A DNA stretch of 64,000 nucleotides from Mucidula mucida (Eukaryota > Basidiomycota > Agaricomycetes > Agaricales > Physalacriaceae), in NCBI GenBank assembly GCA_015501055.1, contig JADNYV010000204.1, positions 1 to 64,000 on the forward strand, in the 5' to 3' direction. The notes under the pieces are model-generated. The model worked only from the letters and a program-made list of their open reading frames with translations. It was not told the origin of the DNA and made no database searches. Position 1 is the first letter of the stretch. Each line of letters opens with the position of its first letter. The translations under genes were made by a program, and so were the position numbers. This document shows positions 1 to 13,834 of the stretch, piece by piece.

Positions 1-713
1 ACTTTTCGAAAGATAGTGTTTAGGGTTTCTGAGTCATTTCCTCATCCAGTTCGGGCCAACTTCATCCAGTATCTACGGCTGGGATGATCTCGTGCAGCAT
101 GGTCGGTTCGCAAATTTTCGTGAGTGGATATGCCTGCGTAATCATAGTAATCTAACTGTGCATCATCGTATCACCTTCAAGGGTATCACCACGCCGCAAG
201 GTATACGTATTGAATGGCATAACTTATCAAGACGATTCTACCACCTGATGAAATGTCTATCACGCCGGCGTACGTCTTCCAGACGTGTTCTCGCTAATTC
301 TGTTCGACTGCTTCCGTACTCGACGTTGAGCAGGTACTTCCTGATATGGCATATTGGCTTCCTCAATTCCAGTGTACGACACTGACAATCAACGCTGTCC
401 GGCTGCACCTCTACTACGGCCATGATGCTTGCAGGTCGTCAAGGTTTGAGGCGGCAGAATGCAATCCATCGGCGGGTATATTCATTCAACTTCACTGGCA
501 TGCAGGATCATCATTCTTTAACAGCGCAGATCTACTAGACGCAGAAAACGCATATCAACAAATCAAGTTCAGTAAAAGAACGATTACTTTATACAGTGTG
601 CTGCGGTGTCTCCTGAAGATTCCTTGGTTCCAGATCTTGGCAGACGGCAGTAGTTCGGTAGTATTAATCAAAGCCAGTTTCCTCCCGACGTCCATCATCA
701 TTTGTCCTAGTCC
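1..713. other. No gene recognised upstream of the Stealth gene
   Basis: Only short open frames without recognisable domains occur here, on both strands. None has compelling splice signals or a family signature. The 3' part must contain the promoter of the Stealth gene that starts at 714, but I see no clear TATA box or other site. Confidence 0.4.
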
Positions 714-2913
714 ATGCGACACCGATTCCGCGTCGTCCTCTTGACATTATTGCTCACCTTGAGCGTTATCCTATTCTTCAGCGCATCTTGCCTCCGCTCA
801 CAACCGACTACTAGCTACCACTCGTTCTCCGAAGTTCACCCGTCTCATGTCGTCGCCGACTACACGGTACGCCCTATACGCACGCAGATTTCGGATGAAT
901 GTCTGGAGCAATGGCTTGCCCGTGGGCGCTGGGAAGGTTCTTGTACCGACGTGAAGGAGGCTAGGGTGGATTTGGTCTATGTGTGGGTTAATGGGACGTG
1001 AGTACCCTCTTGCTTCCCTTTACTCATGAGTTGACGGGCTTGGTAGGGATCCGTTACACGTGAAGACGCGCTCCAGGTTTACCGGGGTTGAACAGGCGAG
1101 TGCGCGCTTTCGCGACCACGATGAGTTGAGGTATTCGTTGAGGGCGGCGGCAAAGGCGACGGAAGGGTGGGCGGAGTCGACTTGGCATATAATCACAGCG
1201 GATTTTGAGGATGGGGAGAGGAGGGTGGGGCAGATGCCGCAGTGGCTCGACTTCAACGCGTCTGCGCCAGGGATTTGGCTTCATCATCGTATGCATGTAT
1301 CCGATATTTTGACATCTGCAGCAGCTGACGCACAGAGCAGATAGCCAGCTATTCCGAATGGCGAACTCGACAGATGTCGAGACTGCGCATGCTTGGAAGG
1401 AGGATGTCTTGCCTACTTTCAACAGGTACGAGCCTCTGCTACCTTGTGCGCTCGATATTTACCTTGTCTCAGCTACGCTATCGAATCCCAGCTACCTAAC
1501 CTGGATCCGAACGTCGTTTCTGACAATATGTAAGTTGGTTTTCTTTTCTCGAGGTTTTCAAGCTTACCTCGTCGTAGTGTTGCGCTCAACGACGACCAAT
1601 TCCTTATGCTTCCAGCACCTACATCTGCTTTCCATTCACCTTTGTACGGACCTGTTTTCCGTCTGGAGATGGACAATCAGGTTACCGGTGATGACTCTCG
1701 CAAGGCGGATGGCAATGGGGAATGGCGATCGCTAGGATGGAGTGCCCATCTTCTTAGTAAGGCTCTCTTTTACACGCGACGCAAGGTGTTTACGTTCTTG
1801 GTAGACCAACGTTTCGGGACTCGCACTCGTGCCTATGTATCTCATAACGCGCGCGCACTTTCTCTGCCGCTTATGCATGAGGCCTCGCTCGCATTTGGGA
1901 AGGAATTCGCTGCTACGCCGCTCTCTACGTTTCGTGGATCTGGTGGGTTTGAGGTTAATACGGTGTTTCTGTGCACGCATTGGGTTATTGAGCGGAAAAG
2001 GGAGGCGCTTTTGTGGTCGTGGATTGTGGGTAAGTGGGGCGGGGTGTTGGATAAGGAGAGGAAGGAGGGAATATGGCGGGAGCTCGGAGGTAGTCTGGGA
2101 TTTAGAAGGACGAGGACATCGGTGGACGAGGTGAATGCGCAGTTTACGTTGGCTGGCATTCGGTCACCGAGGGTGAGGGATCGGAATGTGGAGATGTTCA
2201 CTGAGTATATATTTGGTATGCTTCGTTTCGTTCCATCGTTGCTGTTGCTTTTCTGACTTAAGGTTAGTTTCGCAGGAGGGGTATCCGACAGAGATGAATG
2301 GCTTTAGACTCCCTAAGACACTTCCGAGAGAACGCTGTTTTGGCAAGGCGGATGAGGACATTCTTGCGTGGGACCTCTTTATTGGCGTGATGAAGCACAA
2401 GCCAGACTGTGGTGATGCCAGTGAGCTCAAGTCTATCCTCCTTCGCACTATTGATTGATGACATTATCTGTAGTTATAGCCGCGCTCATACACCAAGAAC
2501 GTCTATCCGGGGGATCGGGACTCTCCATCTTTCTCCCCACACCATCAAAAAACCTGCCAGCTCCAGAGGAACCCATAACGCTACCCCTCAATCTCTCGTC
2601 TATCGCGCAGCCACATCCAACCAATCCACGCGTCTTTGCTCGCAAACTCTTCCATCGATACTCGTTCGCCCTTGGGGAATCGCCCTCCCGCTTTTTAAGC
2701 TTAATATCGTACCGACAGGCTTCGCTTGGGCTACGGCACGCTACGGAGGACAGGGATATAGCGCTGCTTTGTCTTAATGATGATTTAGAGAGGGTTGGGG
2801 AGCAAGAGGTGAGAAGGGTTGATGGGCTGCTGGGAGAATGGTTTGAGAGGAGATGGCCTGATAGAGGGAATTGGGAGCTAGCGAGCGAGCGTGACTCTTC
2901 TGATGTGTTCTAA
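714..2913 (+). CDS. Stealth-family sugar-phosphate transferase (exopolysaccharide phosphotransferase-like), membrane anchored
   Basis: The protein starts with a signal anchor (residues about 5-25, LLTLLLTLSVILFFSA), suggesting a type II membrane protein of the secretory pathway. The Stealth CR1 motif DLVYVWVNGTDP spans the first intron (998-1046). CR2 follows with FRDHDELRYSLRAA, and after further introns LPTFN, YAIESQLPNLDPN and the acidic ALNDDQF motif. CR3/CR4-like blocks follow (SHNARALSLPLMHEAS, then THWVIERKREALLWSW). The C-terminus has DIALLCLNDD and a WFERRWPD block, as in fungal members. Exons are approximately 714-997, 1047-1288, 1341-1425, 1473-1529, 1578-2215, 2268-about 2410 and about 2474-2913; the last junction has a weak donor. 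The family includes GlcNAc-1-phosphotransferase and bacterial capsule phosphotransferases, which move hexose-1-phosphate onto glycans. The real acceptor in this fungus is unknown. All key motifs read through once introns are removed, so I consider the gene intact. Confidence 0.85.
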
Positions 2914-4202
2914 TTGCGACATAACGCTATCATGGCGTTCATGCTAGCGCAACACCTTGTCAGTGTAATACTACAGGAGGCGATTATTGCCCGCGTTATG
3001 GGTCGTCATGTCAGATATCTCAAGTAGTTGGCCATTATACCAGCGCCTTGTACAGCGCCGTGTACTATCACAATTTGTTTCAATTCCTTCAAACCCTTGC
3101 GCTTTTGTTACTATCAGAACCACTGATAACCCTAACCCTAGCTTTGATTCCTTTTGCTTCTCTACCACCATTTGCTTATACCATCTATTCTTTTTATCGT
3201 CAAACTCTTCACTAGAGCACCCTTGGGACGAGAAACACGTCTGATGTATCTATTGCAAGCGACTGCATATACTGGACCAAGTCGTATCGCATTAACGAGA
3301 TGAAGCAGCGCGGTCGCGCCGTAAACCAAGTACCATCGGCTACTGGCCGCTTACTCGCCTTCGAGTCCTTTGCCTAAGCTGCTGGTGGATACGAACCTCG
3401 TCCGCACTCTCACAAGGCCCGCTATGAAAGCAGCAATGCTACTAGCTCGCATCTCTGGGAAAGGCGCGTCCCCATGATTCTTCTTCGACTATATTTACTA
3501 ATATAATCACTACTTTTCAGACAACACACGCCTTCATTTGAGCGGTCGACATGATCGCGTTCGAGAAGATGTTCTCGGGCAAGGAAGGACGTTAAACGAT
3601 ATTCAAATTCGCGCCTCCTGTCCGATACGCATGCTGTCGTTATACGCGATCCGCTCGGATTCAATAGGCTTCTCGAAGAAGGAATGATCGCCTTGACGCT
3701 TACGACTACTGGAAGAAGAAATGGACAGATAATCGTGAAGTTTGTTAGAGCTTCTCCGCAACATATGTTCCACCGAGATACAGGGCTGTTCTTACGACGC
3801 TTCGGCGCGATGCCGCAGGGAAGTGTGGTGGTGTAGTTATAGTGCAATTGCCGCTGAGAGAGGTGAACGCGTTTATTTGCATGAGCTGCAAACGTCTTAC
3901 CAATTTACTGCGTACAGAGCCAGGCTAATTCTAAATCGCTTAGGCTGTGTGCTACCGCTCGAGCTGGACTGTCAAGTTTTATGTTGTAGACTACTCACGA
4001 CTGAACACTGATCTGGTGTCTTGTCTTCCTTTCCAGGGCATTAGGTACGATACTCGTTGCTCTTATTCACTTCCGGCTCAGCAAACTCCCATCTGTAGGC
4101 CACCCGTTATCGGAAAGGTCAAATGACGGGTTTGGAGCTTCTTATTCCCATACTACAAAATCACGATTCTCACCCACTGTGAATCTGCCCTACGCATTGA
4201 CT
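2914..4202. other. Intergenic, no recognised gene
   Basis: This 1.3 kb separates the Stealth gene and the aldehyde dehydrogenase. A plus-strand frame without an early ATG stays open from about 3580 to 3837 and reads like real protein (for example DTHAVVIRDPLGFNRLLEEG), but I match it to no family and see no flanking exons. A minus-strand frame at 3422-3847 overlaps it and looks like its shadow. A two-unit telomere-like string at about 3125 is too short to mean anything. Confidence 0.35.
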
Positions 4203-5922
4203 ATGACCACCCCAACATTCACCCCGCTCTTTCTCAACGGGCAACGCGTCCCCTCCAGCAGCAATGCAACCTTCGACGTCGTCAACCCCTTCAGCAAGGA
4301 AATCGTAGGGCGCTCTGCAGCCGCGTCCGCTGAAGACTGCCGTATGGCAGTAGAGAGCGCCGCGGTGGCGTTCAAGACGTGGGAAATAACGTCTTTGAAG
4401 GAGAGGCAAGACGTGGTAGCGAGGGTTGCTGACCTGTTGGAGTCGGAGAAGTATCAGACGATGTTATTGGAGAGAGGACGGGCGGAGACGGCGGCGCCGG
4501 ATGCGCTCACGCTTGGTATGGCTTCGGGTGCTCCGGCGTTCCTGAGGACGAATGTCGTACACGCTGGAGTACTCGGAAAAGAAGAGACTTATCCTTCTGA
4601 TCGCATTCCTGGCGCGCGGGTTTCAGAGCAGCGAAGGGCTATGGGTGTTATGTGAGTTCTTTAACTAATGTGTCCATCAATTCATCTAACAATTACCAAA
4701 ACAGTCTAGCTATATCGCCTTGGAACAGTCCACTATATCTTTCTCTTCGAGCTATCGTTGCTCCCATTCTATGCGGGAACACCGTGATACTAAAGTCGTC
4801 CGAATACACCCCGGCATGCCAAGCTATCGTCGCTGAAGCGTTTCACGACGCCGGATTACCCCCTGGGGTGCTGAACTATATAACTATGGCGCGCGAGGAT
4901 GCTCCAAAGTTGATTCCGGAGCTCATCGCGCATCCTGCTGTGAAGAAGATTAACGTACGTTTCGAATTGATTATAGTACTAATTGATGAGACTTTTACAG
5001 TTTACTGGCAGCGAGCGAGTGGGTAGACTTCTCGCTGCGGAAGCCGGAAAACATCTCAAACCGTGTGTGCTCGAACTGGGTGGGAAAAGCCCTGCGCTTG
5101 TCAGTCGACATTTGTTCTCGCCTTAGCATCCCTAATGCCCCCAACAGGTTCTAGACGATGCCGACGTCTCCGCCGCCGCCAGTGCAATTGTTATGGGTGC
5201 TTTTCTTCACGGAGGTCAAGTCTGCATGTCTACCTGCCGCGTTATTGCGCAGCGCGGCATCTATCCTGCGCTTCTTCAGCGCATCAGCGAGCTCACGAAA
5301 GCGTTGAAAGCCGGCAATCCTGTGACGGATCCGACAGTGAATGTGAGCGTGCTGTTCACGGAAGAGTCGGCGAAGAACGTGGTGGCGATCCTACAGGAGG
5401 CGAAGGACGCGGGGGCGGAGCTGGTTGTTGGGGATTTGGCGCGGCAGGGGTCAGTCGTGCAGCCGCATGTAGTGACAGGTGTCAAGAGGGATATGGGGAT
5501 CTGGACGCGGGAGACTTTTGGGCCTGGTTAGTTTTATCGTTGTGTTCGTATGCTTTACTAACTCGGCGACTGCAGAGCTCATCGTCAACGTGTTCGATAC
5601 GGTGGAGGAAGGCCTGGAGATGGCGAACGATTCAGATTATTCGCTGTCCTCGAGTTTGTGGACGCGGGATGAAGAGCTGGCGCTGAGGATTCGGGCGGGG
5701 TATGTTAATGTGAATGGGTCGACGATTCATGCGGAGATGAAGAATGGGTTGGGCGGGCTTGGGTATGTTAACATGCCTTCCTTCAAGCAAGAGCGCGATC
5801 TGATAACCTGTTTCTGTAGGGGGTCGTCGGGGTATGGACGGTTTACGATTGATGATTTCACGGATAAGAGGCTGGTTGTGTATCATCCGGAGGGTGCAAA
5901 GTCGTATTTGTGGAAAGAATGA
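4203..5922 (+). CDS. Aldehyde dehydrogenase, salicylaldehyde/vanillin dehydrogenase-like
   Basis: NAD(P)+-dependent oxidation of an aldehyde (probably aromatic) to the acid; cytosolic by the absence of a targeting signal. Six exons (about 4203-4651, 4705-4954, 5001-5099, 5148-5525, 5575-5761, 5820-5922) join in frame to a protein of roughly 485 residues, the usual length. Visible motifs in order: SPWNSP (oxyanion-hole Asn), LKSSEYTP (cofactor Lys), FTGSERVG, the general base in [10 protein letters not shown], the catalytic cysteine in [16 protein letters not shown], and the C-terminal SSGYGRFT. The start at MTTPTFTP is chosen over the in-frame ATG 24 nt upstream because it aligns with the second copy at 10485-12220. 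No lesion is seen. Substrate assignment is inference from overall resemblance to fungal salicylaldehyde dehydrogenases. Confidence 0.92.
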
Positions 5923-6137
5923 TTAGTAGGGCTTTATGTTAGACAAGTGCCGCACTCGTCGTGATCGCGATCGTCCTATGCTAAACGCACAGCCATTCCA
6001 CTTTACTTTCCTGCTCACCACCACCATCAACAGAAACAGCTAAATATTTGCTTGTAGATAAAAATTCCGGAGTGAGGCAAGTACACCTCTCTCTGTCTTC
6101 ACCGTTGACTTGGTTTACTAGATTACCCATAGTCCCT
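5923..6137. other. Short intergenic gap between aldehyde dehydrogenase and F-box gene
   Basis: This is the 3' flank of the dehydrogenase and the 5' flank of the F-box gene. I see no distinct regulatory site. Confidence 0.4.
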
Positions 6138-7486
6138 ATGTTCATCGCCGTCTGCGCATTTCCCGCACTCACGTACGTATTTCGATTCATCTATTCAGCA
6201 TACCCATTACTTATCTTTATGCAGAGTCAAGTCGGGTACCCGCGTCCCATCTAGCGCTCGTGGTGGTGGATGCATTACCCATATTCCTCCCGAGATTCTC
6301 AGCGAAATCTTCCAAATGTGTTGCGACCTTGAGCACGAACATGCGGTCAACGTAGGCCCCAAATCACGTTGTCTCGAACATGAGACACCTCGTCTCTCCT
6401 TCTTGTCGAAGACCGTTCCACAGATGTACAAGCTGCGACATGTATGTAGGTTCTGGAGGGATACGATTGACGGCACCAGTGCTTTCTGGCGACGGATTCG
6501 GATCGTTTTGGGAGAGACGGTGACTGCTGATAACGAAGCACACCTGAACTTCCTCTTTGACCGTTCAGGCAATGGCACCATGTTGCATCTTGACGGAGTG
6601 TTTCATGAAAGTGGCACCTACCCAGCGGTCCGTTGGTCACAGATTCGGCGGCTCCGCGTGACTTCAGTCAAACTCAGTGCCAATTTCTGGATGCGCGTCG
6701 GTAATATCGACCATATAGACTTCATCGATCAGTTCTTCACTCGCCAGACAGGACCTGCAGTCGTTGCACTGAGGTCTGTTAAGCGTGTCACTCTGACAAA
6801 ATCGGTTTTGCCAGAGGGCCTTCATCTGCCCTCGCTTGTGGAATTGGATGTCGATAGGTTCTCCATGGAACATCACTGTGACCACACACAGCCCATATCC
6901 TTCATTTTAGGCTCGGCGTTGGCCAAATTTCAATGCCGCCTGACGACATTGCGCATCCACCAGGACAGATTTCCCCTCCATATCTCGGATACTCACCTCA
7001 CTCGCGAGCTCAGATACCTCCGGTGTCTATTAGTCGAATTTGATAGCGCCGAGTCCCACATTTACGGTGTGGGGCACGATGAATATAACGAGGCAATCTC
7101 CAAATTTGCTGATATTCTACGCGTCACATCGGAAACTCGCGTTCTTCCATCGCTTGAGGATGCCCGCTTGACCGTGAAGACATGCGTTGCGCACGCCAAT
7201 CTCCGTATTCGCACTATCAGCGCCGTCTTGGTGATGCTCCGTAGTCGTGCTAGTTGCGGAATGAAGGTTTTTGGGATTCATGCGTACTCGGGCGACAGCA
7301 GCACGGGACCACGCAGGGAAGTTAGTATCGCTAAGCTATCTGAAGCTTTCCCCCCGGTTACAGCGGTTAACGATTTGCTGAAATTCCGGGACATTGATAT
7401 CAAAATGACATCGAACGGTGAGTCGTCTGCCTTCCTAATGTTAATTTCGTTAATGACTGTGTTTAGGGGTGAACATATTCGGGTAG
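6138..7486 (+). CDS. F-box domain protein (subfamily 1)
   Basis: A short first exon (6138-6172, MFIAVCAFPALT) splices through a 52-nt intron with consensus gtacgt/tgcag into the main exon from 6225. There the F-box core reads THIPPEILSEIFQMCC and is completed by MYKLRHVCRFWRDTIDGTSAFW. The rest (about 330 residues) has irregular leucine-rich strands such as RLRVTSVKLSANFW and LHLPSLVELDVDRF, as in Agaricomycete F-box proteins. The expected role is substrate adaptor of an SCF ubiquitin ligase, binding Skp1 through the F-box; the target is unknown. Near the 3' end a gtgagt donor and a tttag acceptor suggest a last intron ending the protein at 7486. Unspliced, it would end at 7494. A truncated paralogue follows at 7914. 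Confidence 0.75.
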
Positions 7487-7763
7487 CGGCATAGATACTG
7501 AATGACAACAGTCTCACCATCTTGTATTCGCCCGTGATCTTTGTCTATCAATGTTGGTACTTTCTTCATGCTTCGTTTCTAATAAACAAGTTGTTTCGCC
7601 ATAGTCAAGCATCACCAGAAAGTATCTTGTCTCTCCAACGTCTAAGACCTCAAAGCTCTATTCGCCCAGGTCTGATCGGAACAATAACGAAACTCTAGCT
7701 TAACTAGTGAGTGTTTGGCAATCGCTCCTTTCCCCTGGTGCCTCACGATTCAGCCCATTTCTG

Positions 7764-7829
7764 TGCATTGCTTTCGAAATTCCAATGCATTGCTTTCGAA
7801 ATTCCAATGCATTGCTTTCGAAATTCCAA
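7764..7829. repeat. Three perfect tandem copies of a 22-bp unit
   Basis: Units at 7764-7785, 7786-7807 and 7808-7829 are identical, each starting tgcattgctttcgaaattcc. The array lies 85 bp upstream of the ATG of the truncated F-box copy at 7914. The central ttcgaa is palindromic. Nothing else in the window repeats it. Confidence 0.95.
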
Positions 7830-7913
7830 AGATCTCACCCCAGTACGTGACCATAGACATCAAAGATACAGTTAAATGACTCTTCGACAGATTCTCCTTT
7901 CTCATCCCCGTTA

Positions 7914-8405
7914 ATGATGGCAGCCAACTTTCAATCCGTTGTTGCGCCTGCGGATATTCGCGACATTCCCCCTGAAATCTGGAACAAGATCTTCCTCCTC
8001 TCGTGCGATACCGGCCATCCACATGTGGTCAGTACTGGATTCCCAGACAGCAATAGACCTCGCTTTGATGAACCACGTGTACTCGAGCTGCGACGTGTAT
8101 GTTCGAGTTGGAGGGGCGTCCTCGATCGTCAGCGTGCTCTCTGGCAGAATGTACGGATCAATTTAGGACAGGTTATAACACCGTATAACGAGCTCCGCCT
8201 GTCCTGGCTTTTCGACCACTCAGGCGAAACATTCATCAGGATACATCTTCACGGACCAATGGCTGCGGACAACTTTCCATCCATTCCGTGGCCTCGTGTC
8301 CGGCATCTGCAAATGACTTCGGTCGACCTCGATGACAATCTATGGCCGCATCTCCGTGACGCACTCCTCGCCGCTGTGAACCAATTTCCGGGCAGTACCG
8401 GGTAG
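7914..8405 (+). pseudogene. Truncated F-box protein gene (subfamily 1)
   Basis: An uninterrupted frame of 163 codons is homologous to the N-terminal part of the F-box gene at 6138. It has the F-box core RDIPPEIWNKIFLLSC, then LELRRVCSSWRGVLDRQRALW, VRINLGQVITPYNELRLSWLFDHSGE and RHLQMTSVDLDDNLW, each with a counterpart in that gene. It stops where the paralogue runs on for some 240 residues, and I find no continuation of the leucine-rich part downstream before the minus-strand gene begins. It may still be expressed as an F-box-only protein; I call it a truncated duplicate. Confidence 0.6.
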
Positions 8406-8608
8406 GAATGCATTTACGCACGAACGGCTGTGCCGAACAGTGTGGGACTCAACCTTTCTTCAAGGCTATACCCACTAAACCTCCCAAATTGGTTTTTACT
8501 GGGGTTCAACTTGCACACTTCGCGCTTCCCGGCTTCCGGTTTACCCAGGGCCAGAGCCACAGTGGAAAACCACTTAACCACATGGCCCGTCACTGTTGTA
8601 TAAACATA

Positions 8609-10080
8609 TTAAACTTGACGAAGCATTGTATAAGAAATGGGAGTATCGTCGCGTATCAAATTCATTTGAGCTGATATGCAGTATGTGCATACCAGCCTTC
8701 GAGAATGGGGAAGCCCCGCATAATCCTCCATCCCTTTCCAACCCAATAATAAACGGCCAGCATGAATACGAGAAGCACAAATAATGTACAGGTTCAGACT
8801 CCATCTCTTTATGCTCGCCGCGTCAACACGCCTCTTCTTCATAGCCGAAAAGCATGCACGAATACCCTGGTGAATCATAGAAACGTGGTTGATACACATT
8901 GGGTTATCCTGAAAGTCGTCATACGACGTTGTCATGGTGAATGTTTTCAAAGGCAGATTCGATAATATCTCGTCAATGGGCTGGAGCGGCCGGCGGAGCT
9001 TATGTGCGCATCCAAAAGTGTCTTCACCCCCATGACCATTGCATCGCAGAGTGAAATGCTTCAGCCTCATGGGTCGGGTGGTGTCAAGCAGGGACAGCCT
9101 GAACCACTCAAGAGTGGCCTCATCTATCTCATCGATATTCGACACGCAGAAGCCAATGGTGAGATATCTGATGTGCCGCAACGCGATAGGCGGAGTCTTG
9201 TCTACACATAAATCAGCCTTCCGTTGGATTTCTATCAAAGGGTTGAAATACGAACTGAGGTCCACATTTTCCAAGATGAGTGTGAGGACGCAGAGGGCCT
9301 TACACGACTTGACGAGCTCAATCCCGTTGTTGTATCCGGAGATGTATAGCTCTTTCAACGCACTGGGATCGAGACGGCTCTCAAAACCAATACAAATCTT
9401 TTTACAGCAATCCGGTCGCCCTTATGATGTGCCTTGAATCCCAGACGCAGTTTCCGAAGGGTTGGACCAGCCACCATCATAAGATCATCAACTTTCTCTC
9501 CAGGCGGGCTAATAAGCCGGACACATTGCAGGTCCAGGGAGGACAGGTTGGGGAACGCAAATATGAATCGAAGAAGCCTTCGCACACTTGGGATTGCCAG
9601 ATTATCTGTATAAACGGTTGGACCGGCGCTGAACTCGAGGGTGGTGAGACTTTCAGAGAGAGTGCTGCCGCTAGCGAACTGCGACTTGGTCCAGAACACG
9701 TTGACAATCCCCAGCGTTTCGAGATTTTCAAAGCGGGAGATGTCCTCCACGTTGAAGTCGTCGGGGCCAGTAGTGGGCATCATTTGTCGCCTGGATGTCG
9801 GTTCACGTTTCTCCTTATGGACAATGAGATTGCGCACATGCGGTGCTAAGCCTAACAAGGCCTGTTTATAGCGCGGAGCTTTGTTGCTGATCCTGGGCCT
9901 GTACAGGTACGGGAACACAATCTTCCGGAAGAGATACATCTTGACGCGGTGTGTCTGCTTCTGAAAGTCTTTGGAGACGAGTCTGCAGCTTTGCAGCGTG
10001 GTAATATCATCCTTGAGGTGGTCGATGACGGCGTCTATGAGCTCCTGACAGAGCGGTATAGGGTCTGCGTGGTCGCCCAT
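8609..10080 (-). pseudogene. F-box/LRR gene (subfamily 2) with a frameshift
   Basis: The start is MGDHADPIPLCQELIDAVI at 10080, followed by the F-box-like DDITTLQSCRLVSKDFQKQ and leucine-rich segments (FAFPNLSSLDLQCVRLISP, ALKELYISGYNNGIELV). The frame breaks at about 9360-9372: compared with the paralogue at 35718, four bases are lost between the codons for LRAVS and DPSALKELYIS, so the N- and C-terminal halves lie in different frames. There are no splice signals at that point. The C-terminal half then stays open to 8609. The sequence was probably an SCF adaptor; it could be expressed only as an N-terminal fragment of about 240 residues. Its upstream region carries the shared motif at 10277. 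Confidence 0.75.
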
Positions 10081-10276
10081 TCTATTGCGCTGTCTTTCCT
10101 TTGCGGTTAGGTCTTGTATAAAGTCAACAACACCACATACCACTGAACAGCATGATCTACAGTTGGGAATGATTAAGCTTGAAGCACAAGGCGGAGCTGC
10201 AACAGTACACAGGGGGCGTTCTGGACTGCAAAGACCAGCTCAGTGTTTACTTTTGGTGGGAGGAAGACAAAGAGAA

Positions 10277-10293
10277 CCGACACGTGATCGTGG
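10277..10293 (-). promoter_or_regulatory. Conserved upstream motif of F-box subfamily 2, containing CACGTG
   Basis: The plus strand reads ccgacacgtgatcgtgg, about 200 bp upstream of the F-box start at 10080. The same 17-mer with one or two changes recurs upstream of the other two subfamily copies (13835 and 35539, the latter inverted as expected for its plus-strand gene). CACGTG is the classic bHLH E-box. A regulatory role is inferred from conservation between paralogues only. Confidence 0.45.
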
Positions 10294-10484
10294 ATTAACA
10301 GTAATTCCGAATACAAGCCTTCAGTCGAAGAAGGTCGTTTCTTTTCAAGAATGGGTTTGTTATTGAGTGAAGTCAAGATAGGTGTATTTAAAGAGCGGAT
10401 GTCCTGACGGGAACATCCGGAGACACAACCATTGCATGTAATTCTACTGTTCAGCGCTTCGGCGGTTTAGACGCACCCATGAAA

Positions 10485-12220
<1,736 letters not shown>

Positions 12221-12779
12221 TGGAGCTGTAGGAGCTGAGAATCCGATAATTTATAGCCCATACGAGAAGATCAATCTTGCTCCGCACTCCTGCCATTCGG
12301 GACCTGCCAACACGAAGGATCTGTTCTAACCCAGTTAAGCACTCATCGAAGATAGGAGACATCTACTCGCATTTTTCCGTTTATACCTGACTACCCGTCA
12401 ATGGCATTTTGGCGTTCATGTCAAACCTCAGGGGCGTTTACCAAGGAGAGTTATGGAAAATGTAATGTGCTCACCAGGTCGCGCAAAGAACGCCTGACGT
12501 CGACAAGAGGGGACGGCACCCTTCACCAGCGCCGCAGGGCGTATGACATCTCATCGGTCAGGTTTGATGTGTCGGATAGCCTTATATGTCGCACCATTCA
12601 TGTGTGTGTGGAACATGACACACATCAAGATTCAATAGTGGCGCGGACTAGGCAAAAGAGAGCATTGTCCCCGATAGGCACGCAAAATGAGGAAATCTTC
12701 ATAATACAGGAAGCTGGTTGTAACGATGATCAGATTAGCACTGAATCAATAGACTGACAAAGAAGGCAAGACATATTGT
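12221..12779. other. Intergenic, upstream of the second aldehyde dehydrogenase
   Basis: No coding signature is seen on either strand. It presumably holds the promoter of the minus-strand dehydrogenase that starts at 12220; no clear site is visible. Confidence 0.4.
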
Positions 12780-13230
12780 GTTCGTTTGCAGAAGGCACCC
12801 AGGTTGTAAGGACCAGAACGCGTTGACAATTCCCGGCTCTGAGATTATTACAGCCGGAGATGTCTGTCTCCCACGTTAAAGTCCTCGGGGCAGGCGGTGG
12901 GCATCCTTCATCACCTTGATGTCCGGTCACGGTTCTTCTTATTGAGAATGCGAATGCATACATGCATTGCTAGGCCTAAGAAGAACGATTTATAGCGCGG
13001 ATCTTTGTTGTCGGACTAGAAGCCGCACATAGTTGGGAACAATTTTTTGGAGAAGTCCAAAGAGATTCATCTTGACGTGGCGTGTTTGCCTTTGGAAGTC
13101 TTTGGTGGTGACGAGCCGGCAGCCTTGCGAGGTATATAAAGTCAATGACACCACGTACCACTTGACGGCAACACGGTTGGATATAACTGAGCTTGAAGCA
13201 GAGCGGAGCTGTCACAATACACGGTGCCAT
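12780..13230 (-). pseudogene. Degenerate relic of F-box subfamily 2, 5' part
   Basis: The DNA parallels the 5' half of the F-box gene at 8609-10080. For example, tttatagcgcgga with flanking bases near 12988 matches the stretch near 9867, and the promoter-proximal DNA at about 13150-13240 matches 10130-10240 (gcttgaagca followed by gcggagct). Reading frames are broken everywhere, and only fragments such as the counterpart of NLETLGIVNVFW can be made out. The copied promoter continues on the other side of the solo LTR (13792-13860), so the LTR landed in an already duplicated F-box promoter. Confidence 0.6.
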
Positions 13231-13262
13231 GTCAGAGCGCGGAGACCTCTACGGCTACTGGT

Positions 13263-13791
13263 TGTTAGCGACTGACTAAGCCACGAGACTCAACCAGGTA
13301 CCACAGCAAGAACTAAGGAAGAAAGTGTTCGCGTTCGTAAGACTAGGCTAGGCCAGGTGTATAAACGAGATCGGAACTAAAGTACAATGATACTACACTA
13401 CTGCTTATATACTAGTAAGTCTGTGTTTGAAGCTCCTTGTCCATACGCGTTTTCACTAGGGATGCTCCACGCCATTGACCCAGTGTGGTATGCTACTAGT
13501 CCGTGAAACCATTAAATACGAGTGGTGACTGCATGTAAGTAATAATACTGAAACGACCATGTGTGCTACGAGTGTCGGTGGTGTGTATACAATAGGGAGT
13601 CCATGAGGTATCGGCATGTATGATGTCATCCATGTGTTGGGCGTGTGTCCGACATGAGTACGGCTTCGGTAATGAAAAGGGGTATGATCGGTGATGAAAC
13701 AGATGATGAAACGGTCCGTTGGTTGATAAGACAAGGCTCCCAATAAGATATGATAAGATGTGAAAATGTGAAAATATGGCGATTCATAACA
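13263..13791 (-). mobile_element. Solo LTR of the gypsy element found at 56522-63037
   Basis: This is the reverse complement of the LTRs at 56522 and 62510. It runs from tgttagcgactgac to cgattcataaca, with TG..CA ends and about 529 bp. It is flanked by a perfect 5-bp target duplication, ctggt, at 13258-13262 and 13792-13796. No internal element sequence adjoins it, so it is a solo LTR left by LTR-LTR recombination. Confidence 0.92.
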
Positions 13792-13834
13792 CTGGTAAGT
13801 GGTGTGCTGGCAGTGGCAGAAAGAAAAAAGAAAA

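Noticed and set aside
3125..3140. Telomere-like string (aaccctaaccctag)
   Set aside because: Only two units; too short to be an interstitial telomere and expected by chance.
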